From assembly GCA_005884195.1 (NCBI GenBank), contig VBBP01000050.1:36345-100344 (forward strand): a DNA stretch of 64,000 bases, written 5' to 3'. The translations under genes were made by a program, and so were the position numbers. This stretch comes from Candidatus Bathyarchaeota archaeon (lineage in GTDB: Archaea; Thermoproteota; Bathyarchaeia; 40CM-2-53-6). The notes below the pieces were generated by a model. It did not search any database. It had not been told where the DNA came from and saw nothing but the letters and a program-made list of their open reading frames with translations. Below are positions 8,783 to 16,529 of the stretch, piece by piece; the stretch's first letter is position 1, and every line of letters starts with the position of its first letter.

Positions 8783-10123
8783 TCAGGTGTGGGAGGAGCG
8801 TTTGGCCACAATGTTGAAGGGGTCTGAACGGTCTTGACGAAGAGTCTCTTGAGTCAGAGATAGCACTTCTTCACGCAGTTCCCGCGGAATGCTTTTGTTG
8901 AAGTTCTTGGTGGCGAGTTCGTCTACAGTGTCCAGATGGGTTTTTGCCCGGACTCGCAGCAACGAAGCTTCCTCGGCGATGTTCTTGATCTTTGATTCCA
9001 GCAATTCCCTGGAAGCTCGGGATCTAGTGTATTCCGCTCGCAGATCGGACCGTTGGGATCTGAGATGTCTCACGTTGGGGGAGCGTAGAATCTGACTCCT
9101 TGACGTAAAGGCTTCTCGAGCCTCCTTCTGAATTGGTCTGAGTGACCCGTTTATGATTCGTTTCGCCCGCTCAAGTGTCTTTTTCGCCTTTTTCTCGCCG
9201 AGCGGTAGCCTGGTTGATTCGATGGATTCGCATAGTCCTTCGAGCAAGTCTGTCAGTTCCGGATAGCCGTCGGATTCCTTGGCCAAAGTCGTCAGCGGGG
9301 TTTTCACGTATCGCGTCAATACTTCTATTGCCTGTGGATGGGTATGCATTTCTCCCCTATGATGCGACGACAGAAGCCTTGTGAATACCCCGCCCAGTCT
9401 GGACATTTCTTCGTCCAAGAGCTTCTTTCTCAGTCTTTTGAGCTCCGCTTCTTTGGCATTGGCAGCTCGAATCTCGGAATCAGATTCAATCCGCTCTATA
9501 GCTTCTAGAAGGGATCCCTCATTGTAGACAAGTTGGTGAATCTCCTTTTCGAGACGGAAGCGAGAATCTTGAAAATCCTCTAACGTCGCGAGATGCTCGA
9601 CGAGCGTCTTGGAGTGTTCTTGTATTTGGTCATGGATCGACGTGATGTCTCGGGTCCTTGTCCGGAACTGGGACGTTTGGTTGTAGAGCTGCTGCAGCCC
9701 CTCTATCTCCGCTCTAAGCCAACCTCTCTCCGAAGCGTAGTGTGAACCCATCGCTTTCACCGAATCATTGTAGCTTGAACTAGCTACCCGCAACAGTCTC
9801 GTTATGCTCACCTCGAGTTTCGATACCGGCGTGTTCGAACTTGATTTTAGGAACTCACCGCACGCAGCGACAATCTCTCCGGAGACGCGGCTTAGTGCCA
9901 TGGCTGCTCGGAGGCGGCGGGAATCGCCTAAGCCCGACATGTCCCATTTGGTGTTTCGAATGAATTCTCGGCAACGACTCTCCAGAGATGAAGCAAGTGA
10001 ATGTGCGGTCTCTCCTAACTGTCTCGCTTTGGCTTGAAGAGGCTTCAGCTGAGGGTCGATCGCTAAACCCGCCCAGTGTTGGAGAGCTTTCTCGACATCT
10101 GCGGCCTTCTTGCCCTCTTTCAT
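8783..10123 (-). CDS. long coiled-coil protein, unknown function
   Basis: 446 residues with no family I recognise. Nearly the whole chain is helical and heptad-like, with high Glu, Arg, Lys, Leu and Ser content (for example LEKEIHQLVYNEGSLLEAIERI and RASRELLESKIKNIAEEASLLR), so extended coiled coil is expected. There is no Walker motif, membrane segment or signal peptide. It is divergent from the Lrp-type regulator at 10352, and the intergenic region carries a strong dyad. Regulation by that protein is plausible but inferred. Confidence 0.65.
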   Translation of the reverse strand: MKEGKKAADVEKALQHWAGLAIDPQLKPLQAKARQLGETAHSLASSLESRCREFIRNTKWDMSGLGDSRRLRAAMALSRVSGEIVAACGEFLKSSSNTPVSKLEVSITRLLRVASSSYNDSVKAMGSHYASERGWLRAEIEGLQQLYNQTSQFRTRTRDITSIHDQIQEHSKTLVEHLATLEDFQDSRFRLEKEIHQLVYNEGSLLEAIERIESDSEIRAANAKEAELKRLRKKLLDEEMSRLGGVFTRLLSSHHRGEMHTHPQAIEVLTRYVKTPLTTLAKESDGYPELTDLLEGLCESIESTRLPLGEKKAKKTLERAKRIINGSLRPIQKEAREAFTSRSQILRSPNVRHLRSQRSDLRAEYTRSRASRELLESKIKNIAEEASLLRVRAKTHLDTVDELATKNFNKSIPRELREEVLSLTQETLRQDRSDPFNIVAKRSSHT

Positions 10124-10250
10124 AGTTGGGTTGGCCTCTTACTCTGCTTGGAAAGCCTAGGCGGAATCGTTCTCGTTTTCAAAGGTGTAAGATTTCACAA
10201 ACCGCTACACGCTCTGGGTGCCTCCGCAGACGATAGGCAGGGTCGCTCGA

Positions 10251-10269
10251 ATTGCTATATGATAGCAAT
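10251..10269. promoter_or_regulatory. perfect dyad, likely Lrp-type operator
   Basis: Perfect inverted repeat ATTGCTAT-ATG-ATAGCAAT with 8-base arms. It sits in the 228-base divergent region between the coiled-coil gene (start 10123, minus) and the Lrp/AsnC-type regulator (start 10352, plus). The position and symmetry fit an autoregulatory operator for a dimeric HTH protein; binding is inferred. Confidence 0.5.
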
Positions 10270-10351
10270 GTTTTAACAGTTCCTGCTAATGGCAGACATT
10301 GAACAGCAAGTCTTATGATACTCAGTAACATGAGGCCACGGAAGGAACAGA

Positions 10352-10867
10352 TTGACAGGCAAATGGGATCCCACTGGAAGGTTCCCTACTGTGGATTCAC
10401 TTGACATAGCGATATTGGAAAGGATGCTTTCTGACGGCCGAACGACCTTCAAAGAATTAGCAGGAGCCACGAACAACGACAGCCGGACCATTGCAAGCAG
10501 GTTCCAACGACTGGTAGAAACGGGCGTATTGAAACGTGCTACCGTAGAGGTGGACTGGTCAAAGATTGGTTTCACAGCCTCGGCGTACATGGGAAGCACC
10601 ACTGCACTAGGTGAAGATGATAGGAGAAAACTGCTCGAATTCTTGCGGCATGAGCCTCGTGTTCTTGAAGCCTACACCACAATCGGCTCGAATGAGTATT
10701 TCATGAAAGTCGTTGACTTCGACATCGCAACACTTAGATCTGGTATTTGCGCGCCGCTGGAACCTCTAACTGTAGACCTCACCACATCGCTCATTGTCGA
10801 CCCTATCAAATCGACCGACTATTCTGGACTGCTTCGATATCTAAAACATAGGAAAAGCTCCAGTTGA
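10352..10867 (+). CDS. Lrp/AsnC-family transcriptional regulator
   Basis: 171 residues. The N-terminal winged-helix has the AsnC pattern: VDSLDIAILERMLSDGRTTFKELA, then NNDSRTIASRFQRLVETGVLKR as the recognition helix and turn into the wing. The C-terminal part resembles the ligand-binding/dimerisation half of the family but lacks a clear RAM-domain signature, so the effector may differ from an amino acid. A perfect dyad lies 83 bases upstream. Targets may be itself and the divergent coiled-coil gene. Confidence 0.78.
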   Translation: MTGKWDPTGRFPTVDSLDIAILERMLSDGRTTFKELAGATNNDSRTIASRFQRLVETGVLKRATVEVDWSKIGFTASAYMGSTTALGEDDRRKLLEFLRHEPRVLEAYTTIGSNEYFMKVVDFDIATLRSGICAPLEPLTVDLTTSLIVDPIKSTDYSGLLRYLKHRKSSS

Positions 10868-11101
10868 AACCGCTCATTCTAAAGCGAAGCCGAGTAAAGA
10901 CAATCTACGTAACCCTTAGCCTGGTCTAGCGAGGTTCTAGATTCCACTTGAGATTCCTGTGCCATCTGCCTTGGGCATTTTCCAGATAAAAGCGAGAACC
11001 CGTACGTTATGAAATTCTTCTCACGTTCATGTCGCTAGGCCAGATTGTCTTATCGAGCAAGTGTGAACAGATTTATCTCGAGTCTTGACCCATCATGAAG
11101 C

Positions 11102-11437
11102 ATCCTAGCGCCTGAAGAGTCGATTCGTGAAGTTGTCAAGGATTGCATGGACGCCTGGAACAAACATGACGCGAACGCATTTGCATCGCTCTTCGCGAAA
11201 GACGCTGACTTCAAGGACAGCCATCAAACGACCGAGAATATCAAGGTCCCGCTCATAAAACCAGACGTAGCCTCCGTGAATATCTGGTGGAATATGACAG
11301 GTGCCTCGGATGATTCCGGCCAACCTCGACCTCCAAGGCGGGGGATCCTCAACTGGATCATGACGAACGAGGAAGGGAAGTGGCTGGTCAAAGTCATGCA
11401 CAATTTGGACTTGACAGCGATAACCCCGATAAAATAG
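11102..11437 (+). CDS. NTF2-fold (SnoaL/DUF4440-like) protein, start unclear
   Basis: The first ATG (11147) gives 96 residues, but the frame is open back to a stop at 11096 and the upstream codons read LAPEESIREVVKDC, which is a typical first helix for this fold, continuing into MDAWNKHDANAFASLFAKDADF. No ATG, GTG or TTG lies between the stop and 11147, so the start may be non-canonical (ATC or ATT) or there may be a small indel: an ATG at 11095 is in a different frame. The fold forms a small pocket used by isomerases, cyclases and many uncharacterised proteins; the function here is unknown. Confidence 0.6.
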   Translation: MLAPEESIREVVKDCMDAWNKHDANAFASLFAKDADFKDSHQTTENIKVPLIKPDVASVNIWWNMTGASDDSGQPRPPRRGILNWIMTNEEGKWLVKVMHNLDLTAITPIK

Positions 11438-11519
11438 CCCCCGTGAGACAACCACACGACGGGAACGGAATGACGATCGAGCTAATGCTAGGTCAAATGC
11501 AGCATCCTTAATTGCGTTG

Positions 11520-11951
11520 TCAATGACTCAGCGTGGCTGCTTTTGCCTTCGGATATGGTAGCGGATGGACGATGCTTGGGGTCCACTTCTCCCCCCATTT
11601 TCTGTAAGCGGACAAGATATCTCCGAGGTCTTGTCCTTTCTCTGTGAGACTGTAGACAACTGAGAAGGGTTCTGTACCGGTTACCCTCCTCTCAACGATT
11701 CCCATATTCTGCAAATACTTGAGAGTTCGGGAAAGTGTTCGCGCGTTCAGAGCGTCGGGCTTACCCTTTCTCAGTAGATCGTTGAATCGGAGGGGGTTGT
11801 CAAGGAGGTAGTATGAGATGAGGATTCTCCACTCTGAGCCTAGCTTCCTTACCGCTTTGATGACCGCGCATATGTCTCTCCTGCAAAGCTCGCTCCTTCC
11901 CGATGTGATGCTGGAGATATCGGGTTGGCAGCTAGACGCAAGCTTACTCAA
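11520..11951 (-). CDS. HxlR-family winged-helix transcriptional regulator
   Basis: 143 residues, TTG start. The domain order matches HxlR: VRKLGSEWRILISYYLLDNPLRFNDLLR, then NARTLSRTLKYLQNMGIVERRV and a wing with the VVYSLTEKGQDLGDIL motif. HxlR proteins are dimeric repressors or activators that often respond to redox or electrophile stress. A perfect palindrome lies between the gene's TATA-like box and its start codon, which indicates autoregulation. The neighbouring NTF2-fold genes are candidate targets. Confidence 0.88.
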   Translation of the reverse strand: MSKLASSCQPDISSITSGRSELCRRDICAVIKAVRKLGSEWRILISYYLLDNPLRFNDLLRKGKPDALNARTLSRTLKYLQNMGIVERRVTGTEPFSVVYSLTEKGQDLGDILSAYRKWGEKWTPSIVHPLPYPKAKAATLSH

Positions 11952-11962
11952 TGTTATCTATT

Positions 11963-11988
11963 GTAACCTGGTTACCCAGAGATATAAG
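11963..11988 (-). promoter_or_regulatory. HxlR promoter with palindromic operator
   Basis: On the minus strand a TATA-like CTTATATC (11981-11988) is followed by the perfect palindrome GTAACC-A-GGTTAC (11963-11975), then the TTG start at 11951. GTAAC/GTTAC half-sites are typical of HxlR-type operators. Occupancy would block the transcription start, so autorepression is the simplest reading. Confidence 0.6.
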
Positions 11989-12028
11989 CAGAAAGGGACA
12001 CTGGCGTTAGTGCACTATTTTCTTTGAC

Positions 12029-12793
12029 TCATTTTCTTGAATCTTGGGACGTTGAAGTTCCTGTGGAGAGTGAAGGAACACTCTCAATGTCAGTTCCCAT
12101 AAGGTAGCCGCCAAATGCAAGGGCCCATACTAGGATAGGGTAGGCAACGATGCGTTCAATGCCTCCGGGGCCCAAGCCAAGGTCCATTCCAACGCCTGAT
12201 AAGACTGCGGCAACAATGGCGACAGCCCCCGCTACCGGGAACAGTCTGTCTAACGGTTTCACCACGAGTTTTCGAGACTCTATGGCCGACAGGCCGCCGA
12301 AGAAAAATACCAGACCCGAGAGCGCATCGTGCACTATTGCCCCCGCGATAAGAAGGGCTGGAACGTTCGAGATCGGTTGCATGATTTGTTGATCCGCGTA
12401 GACGTAATATGGAATGTACGACAGCGGGAGGGCGACTAGTCCGGCTGCGAAGACAAAGAAAACCTTCCAGAACCTTTTGGCAGGGAACGTCTGCCGAAAT
12501 TGCCAAGCTGCCTCGAGGGACAAGACGGTCAAGATGCTGAGGGAGAGAATGTAGATGATTGATGCTGGCTGGTGTATTGTCAGCATACCCGGGGGGTTTA
12601 GTGGAACTGCTATTGGGGCGCCAAGGTCGCTGATGAAATCCCTGGAGACGCTATAGCCCGGGAAGACAGATTCCGCCACCGCAAGACCGAGGATGAACAC
12701 GGTGTTCCCGATGAACAGCATCATACCCGCTAGTCTTCGAGGAGGAGTATCCTTCAGCAAGGAAAACACCGAGCTACGTTTTGAATGGCACAC
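12029..12793 (-). CDS. DUF998 family membrane protein
   Basis: 254 residues with six or seven transmembrane helices. After the first helix the sequence GYSVSRDFISDLGA matches the DUF998 signature (a conserved S/N-x-x-x-S-D-L-G stretch after helix one). The internal methionine before LFIGNTVFILGLAV is the likely start of the conserved region. The role of DUF998 proteins is unknown. It lies on the same strand as, and upstream of, the HxlR gene. Confidence 0.75.
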   Translation of the reverse strand: MCHSKRSSVFSLLKDTPPRRLAGMMLFIGNTVFILGLAVAESVFPGYSVSRDFISDLGAPIAVPLNPPGMLTIHQPASIIYILSLSILTVLSLEAAWQFRQTFPAKRFWKVFFVFAAGLVALPLSYIPYYVYADQQIMQPISNVPALLIAGAIVHDALSGLVFFFGGLSAIESRKLVVKPLDRLFPVAGAVAIVAAVLSGVGMDLGLGPGGIERIVAYPILVWALAFGGYLMGTDIESVPSLSTGTSTSQDSRK

Positions 12794-12819
12794 GTCAGAT
12801 TTTGACGTGTGGGTCTCCC

Positions 12820-13245
12820 TTACGCGTGCTCATTCGGGGCGGGGTCGTCATTCCAGATGTCGACAACGCACTTCCATGCTCTGTTCTCTATTCGCCAAAT
12901 CGTCACGGCTTTGCCGCGCAATGTGACGCGATTGCCCTTGTCGTCGTTGAACGAGACCTGGTTCGTGCCGACACCGTAGGCGAGGTCGCAATCTCGTGCG
13001 ATCGCGAACCGAGTTGTCTTCCATTCGATGCTGAAACCCGGGATCTTCAAGCTGTCAATCACATAGTTCCTAATTGCATTCTTGCCGATAATAGGGGTCT
13101 GTCCTGGTGGAATAACAATCGCATCGTCGGCCCAAAAGGAGACAATTTGTTCCACGTCGCGAGCAGCCGCGGCCGCTGCGCACCACGCCTCATCGGCTCG
13201 CTCCAGTTCGACTCGAGCCCTGTCCATATCTCGTTTGAGGCTCAA
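12820..13245 (-). CDS. NTF2-fold protein of the DUF4440/SnoaL type
   Basis: 141 residues. It starts with a long helix (ARVELERADEAWCAAAAAARDVEQIVSFWADDAIVI), then PPGQTPIIGKNAIRNYVID, and ends with a strand pair including TIWRIENRAWKCVVDIWNDD. This order of helix, threshold loop and sheet is standard for DUF4440 proteins. The reaction is unknown. It is the second of three NTF2-fold genes within 3 kb and is transcribed toward DUF998 with a 26-base gap. Confidence 0.78.
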   Translation of the reverse strand: MSLKRDMDRARVELERADEAWCAAAAAARDVEQIVSFWADDAIVIPPGQTPIIGKNAIRNYVIDSLKIPGFSIEWKTTRFAIARDCDLAYGVGTNQVSFNDDKGNRVTLRGKAVTIWRIENRAWKCVVDIWNDDPAPNEHA

Positions 13246-13394
13246 TCGTATCCTTCTCTCTCCATTCTCGACTGGAGAGCACTCAGATAAGAAAGCTTAG
13301 ACGAGGATGAGAAACGCATCGGAGGGCGGCATTGAGCAGTCAAGGCACAGCGGCTCCAAGATCTCAAGCATGAACTCTGATATAGCTAGCTCAG

Positions 13395-13835
13395 GTGATT
13401 GTCAAGGATGACCTGTTGACCTCAGAAGAGGTTGCGAGAAAATCTATTGACGCTTTCAACCGCCACGACAAGGCTGCTTATGCTGCATTGATCGCGCCAG
13501 ACGCGGTGGCCTATGACCCTGTCTACCCGGAGCCTTTGCGGGGCAAGACAGCGATCATGAAAGATTTGGACGCGTCTTTTGCCGCGCTTCCTGATGTCCA
13601 CTACGAGATTCTGAGACTGCTCGCCAAGCATAGGGATGCCGTGGTCGAATTCAGGATCGTAGGGACCCATACCGGCTCCATCCAGGGGCTTTCAGGATCG
13701 ATTCCCGCCACCAACAAGAAGGCCAGCTGGACCGGAGCCGAATTTCTCAGAATCGATTCCAAAGGACTCATCATGGAGGAGAGAAGATATTTCGATCCAG
13801 AAAATCTCCCCAAACAATTCGGACTAGCAAAATAG
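13395..13835 (+). CDS. NTF2-fold protein, SnoaL-like ester cyclase family
   Basis: 146 residues, GTG start. The sequence ARKSIDAFNRHDKAAYAALIAPDAVAYDP followed by LRGKTAIMKDLDASFAALPDVHYEI and a long antiparallel sheet is characteristic of SnoaL-like polyketide-cyclase relatives, which are widespread and mostly uncharacterised. It is divergent from the second NTF2-fold gene across 149 bases. No polyketide genes are present, so the name should be read as a fold label. Confidence 0.82.
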   Translation: MIVKDDLLTSEEVARKSIDAFNRHDKAAYAALIAPDAVAYDPVYPEPLRGKTAIMKDLDASFAALPDVHYEILRLLAKHRDAVVEFRIVGTHTGSIQGLSGSIPATNKKASWTGAEFLRIDSKGLIMEERRYFDPENLPKQFGLAK

Positions 13836-13931
13836 TTCGAGCTTCGATTGCTCCACGAGCGATCCTCGAACGCCGATTGTGGTCTGCAGTCCTAAAGGAC
13901 TAAATTTCTGAGAGAGAACTAGTCTCTCGAG

Positions 13932-14231
13932 ATGCAAAGGATCATCAAGGTTCTTCTGCTCTCCATAGCGCTCGGTCTGGTCGGACTAGGCGCCTCAACA
14001 ACTCGCGAGCCTTGGGGAGTGTGGGACGGCTTCCCTTTCCAGTACGCCTATTCAAACCCAATCACTTGTTTACCCAACCCATTCAACGGATGCGGCTATT
14101 ACTACGACCCAGCGATGATCGTTCTGGACTATCTCTTTTGGCTGGGAACAGCTGCAGTAGTGGTCTCCGTGATCAGCTTGTGGTGGAACCGCGTCGCTCT
14201 AAGAGGAGATGCGAGCCCCGACCACGAATGA
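13932..14231 (+). CDS. small two-helix membrane protein, paralogue of the one at 25.7 kb
   Basis: 99 residues with an N-terminal helix (VLLLSIALGLVGLGA) and a C-terminal one (LFWLGTAAVVVSVISLWW) around an outside-type loop containing WDGFPFQY, a cysteine, and GCGYYYDP. The same pattern (W-x-G-Y-P-F, cysteine, QCGYYFD, then L-L-D-x-L-F) occurs in the 96-residue protein at 25743-26033. The two conserved cysteines in the loop could form a disulfide. No known family is recognised. Confidence 0.65.
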   Translation: MQRIIKVLLLSIALGLVGLGASTTREPWGVWDGFPFQYAYSNPITCLPNPFNGCGYYYDPAMIVLDYLFWLGTAAVVVSVISLWWNRVALRGDASPDHE

Positions 14232-14386
14232 CCAAGACCCACCTGGAACGACCGCTCGATCAAAGTGATCTTTCCCAGACCGCAGTACTGAAGATAACAT
14301 TCGGGTCCGCTGTGGACTTGGGTTTCCGCTCAGAATTATTAGCGCCTCAGGCAGTCGTTCAGACAGGGAAACGAAGCAGACGATTT

Positions 14387-14965
14387 ATGGCCCGACTCCA
14401 AATTTCAGACTCCGAAAAGAAGAGAGCGGCAGTTCGGATTCTAGGAATATCTGGGAGTGGACGAAAGAAGTCGTACAACACCGCCCTGCTTGAGGGGGCA
14501 AAAACTCTCGTCCCTGAGGGTGCCGTGGTGGAGATTCTTGAACTGTCCCGTTTCCAGTTGTTCAATGAAGACCTGCTCGCTGAAATGCCTGCGGAGATAC
14601 GGGAGTTCAAGGAGAGGGTCAAACAGTCGGACGCGATACTCTTCGCGACGCCTGAGTACAACTACTCGATCTCTGCTGTTTTGAAGAACGCGATCGAGTG
14701 GGGGAATCAGCCGGACAACTCGTGGGATGGTAAACCCGCGGCGATCATCAGTGCTTCTAGTTCTCTACGGGGTGGCGCGAGGGCGCAGGCGCATCTCAGA
14801 CAGATAATGGTGGACTTGAACATGCACCCGATCAACCAGCCCCAGCTGCTCTTGGCAAGAGCGGGGGAGAAATTCGACGCCAACCTCAAACTCGTAGATT
14901 CGGCTTCCTTGAAGACTCTGCAAAGCCTGCTCGAAGCCCTTGTAGAATGGTCACGGAGATTCTAG
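14387..14965 (+). CDS. NADPH-dependent FMN reductase family flavoprotein
   Basis: 192 residues from the ATG at 14387; the frame is open further upstream but that part overlaps the preceding gene and has no family character. The flavodoxin-like fold is clear: RILGISGSGRKKSYNTALL is the phosphate-binding loop for FMN, and FATPEYNYSISAVLKNAIEW near residue 92 is the family signature. These enzymes reduce FMN or quinones with NAD(P)H. The DUF4346 gene starts directly after its stop codon, so co-translation is likely. Confidence 0.88.
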   Translation: MARLQISDSEKKRAAVRILGISGSGRKKSYNTALLEGAKTLVPEGAVVEILELSRFQLFNEDLLAEMPAEIREFKERVKQSDAILFATPEYNYSISAVLKNAIEWGNQPDNSWDGKPAAIISASSSLRGGARAQAHLRQIMVDLNMHPINQPQLLLARAGEKFDANLKLVDSASLKTLQSLLEALVEWSRRF

Positions 14966-16213
14966 TTGGGAATAGCGAGTAGCATGAAGAAGAGCGCTTC
15001 ATGGCCTCCTATGCCAGGAACCTATCAGGTAGGCGATCCAAATGGCCCCGTGGCGGTTTGTGCGCTTACGTCGGAGGGTTTGATCGCTCCGCTCGTAGCT
15101 CTTCCGGGAGTGGCCATTGCGGGCATGGTCTATACGGCCAATCTTGGCATTACCCGGATCATTGTCAATATCACGTCTAATCCTGCGATTCGTTTCTTGC
15201 TAATCTGTGGCAAGGATTCTGCGTTATTCAAGCCGGGACAATCTCTTGTCTCTTTGTCCGAGAAGGGTGTTGACGAGAAACGAAGGATCATCGATGCAGC
15301 GGGCTATGACCCAGTCTTACCCTCGATAGCCCCTGAGCAGGTCGCGCAATTCCGGAAACAGGTAGAAATTCTTGACTGGACCGGCGAAGAAGATCTTCAG
15401 GTCTTACAAGAACGGGTGAAGAGTCTCTCTGACCGTAACCCGGGCGTTTTCGTGACGGGACAAAAGGAAGCGAGTTCGCCTAGAAGTCAAGAGGAGTTTG
15501 TGTCTATTCGGCCGGGTGGGCAGCGTGAGCCGTTGTTGTATGATCCGAAGGGATACTTCGTCATCACGATCGAGCCTGAGCAAGGGGAGATACTGCTTCG
15601 ACACTATTTACCTAATCATACGCCGGCTCATGAGATGCGGGGCCGGGGAGCAACCTCGATGCTCCTTGGTCTCTTGCGTGCTGGACTTGTCACACAACTG
15701 AGTCATGCGGGCTACTTGGGCGAGGAATTGGCCAAGGCACAGACAGCGTTACAGTTTGGGTTGCGGTACGATCAGGACCGGTCTTTGAGGGCCAGGGAAA
15801 CGGTTGCTCCTCCACCGTCGTCAGAGGCAAAGGCTCCTGAACCCGCGGCTCCGAAAATAACGCCGACCCAGGCCTATTCTCTGAAGAAACTTGGAGAGAT
15901 CGGTCCCGAAACCTCGGTCGATCTGTTTTTCTCGGTAACTGACACTCCTCGGGACCATGTTCTGGGAGGAATGTTCCTCGATATGGATGAGAGTGGCGCA
16001 TCCCGGGTGTACACTCGAACCTCTCAACGTCTCGAGGTTGAGTGGACGGGGTCGAGTAAGCTGATCATGGGCGGTCTAGCCGACGTGGTCGTGGGAGCGA
16101 TACTGCGGGTTTTTGGTAAGCTGGACGAGAAAAAACTGGTTCACGCGGAGACCCTGATCATCCTGACCAATCTGGCCAAGATCACCGAGCCAAACAAGGG
16201 AAAGGACCAATGA
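14966..16213 (+). CDS. MtrA-like / DUF4346 fusion protein
   Basis: 415 residues; the TTG start abuts the stop of the FMN reductase gene. Residues about 20-150 resemble the corrinoid-binding subunit A of methyl-H4MPT:coenzyme M methyltransferase: YQVGDPNGPVAVCAL, then NLGITRIIVNITSNPAIRFL and GQSLVSLSEKGVDEKRRI. Where methanogen MtrA has GHxTGQ, whose histidine contacts cobalt, this protein reads LFKPGQ, so the ligand is absent. Residues about 190-265 match DUF4346 (GYFVITIEPEQGEILLRHYL). A third domain of unknown type follows a Pro/Ala linker. No membrane segment is present. A role in methyl or C1 transfer is possible but unproven. Confidence 0.72.
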   Translation: MGIASSMKKSASWPPMPGTYQVGDPNGPVAVCALTSEGLIAPLVALPGVAIAGMVYTANLGITRIIVNITSNPAIRFLLICGKDSALFKPGQSLVSLSEKGVDEKRRIIDAAGYDPVLPSIAPEQVAQFRKQVEILDWTGEEDLQVLQERVKSLSDRNPGVFVTGQKEASSPRSQEEFVSIRPGGQREPLLYDPKGYFVITIEPEQGEILLRHYLPNHTPAHEMRGRGATSMLLGLLRAGLVTQLSHAGYLGEELAKAQTALQFGLRYDQDRSLRARETVAPPPSSEAKAPEPAAPKITPTQAYSLKKLGEIGPETSVDLFFSVTDTPRDHVLGGMFLDMDESGASRVYTRTSQRLEVEWTGSSKLIMGGLADVVVGAILRVFGKLDEKKLVHAETLIILTNLAKITEPNKGKDQ

Positions 16214-16219
16214 TCTACC

Positions 16220-16393
16220 ATGTCTGAGGTCGTAGTAAGGTCGACGGAGAACGGTCCGAATCTTGTGATCGTTGACGGGAAGGTTGTTCAGGCATGGTGC
16301 CCGTGCGGAGGGTCCACGCTGATGCCTTTCTGCGACGGGACGCACAAGAGAAACGGGTTCATAGCCAAAACGCACGAGGTCAAAGTCCACTGA
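16220..16393 (+). CDS. CDGSH-type iron-sulfur protein
   Basis: 57 residues, ATG start, six bases after the DUF4346 stop. The core WCPCGGSTLMPFCDGTHKR is an exact CDGSH motif (C-x-C-x2-S/T-x3-P-x-C-D-G-x-H), which binds a [2Fe-2S] cluster through three cysteines and one histidine. The protein is a minimal soluble form with no anchor. With the FMN reductase and the MtrA-like protein it forms a three-gene operon of redox character; electron transfer between the flavin and the cluster is inferred. A degraded copy of this gene lies at 18564-18646. Confidence 0.9.
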   Translation: MSEVVVRSTENGPNLVIVDGKVVQAWCPCGGSTLMPFCDGTHKRNGFIAKTHEVKVH

Positions 16394-16529
16394 TGAAGCC
16401 GTAGTGGAAGTGTGCGTGTTTAGCTCGGGCTGCGGGATGCTGGAGTTCTGACAAAAAACGGTCTAGTACTCATAGTCTGACGAAGAGAGGAACACAGTAG
16501 CCATAACGCCCGATCGCCTGCTCGGCTCA

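Noticed and set aside
14012-14386. N-terminal extension of the FMN reductase frame
   Set aside because: The segment overlaps the small membrane protein gene, has no family similarity, and the flavodoxin fold starts after ATG 14387.
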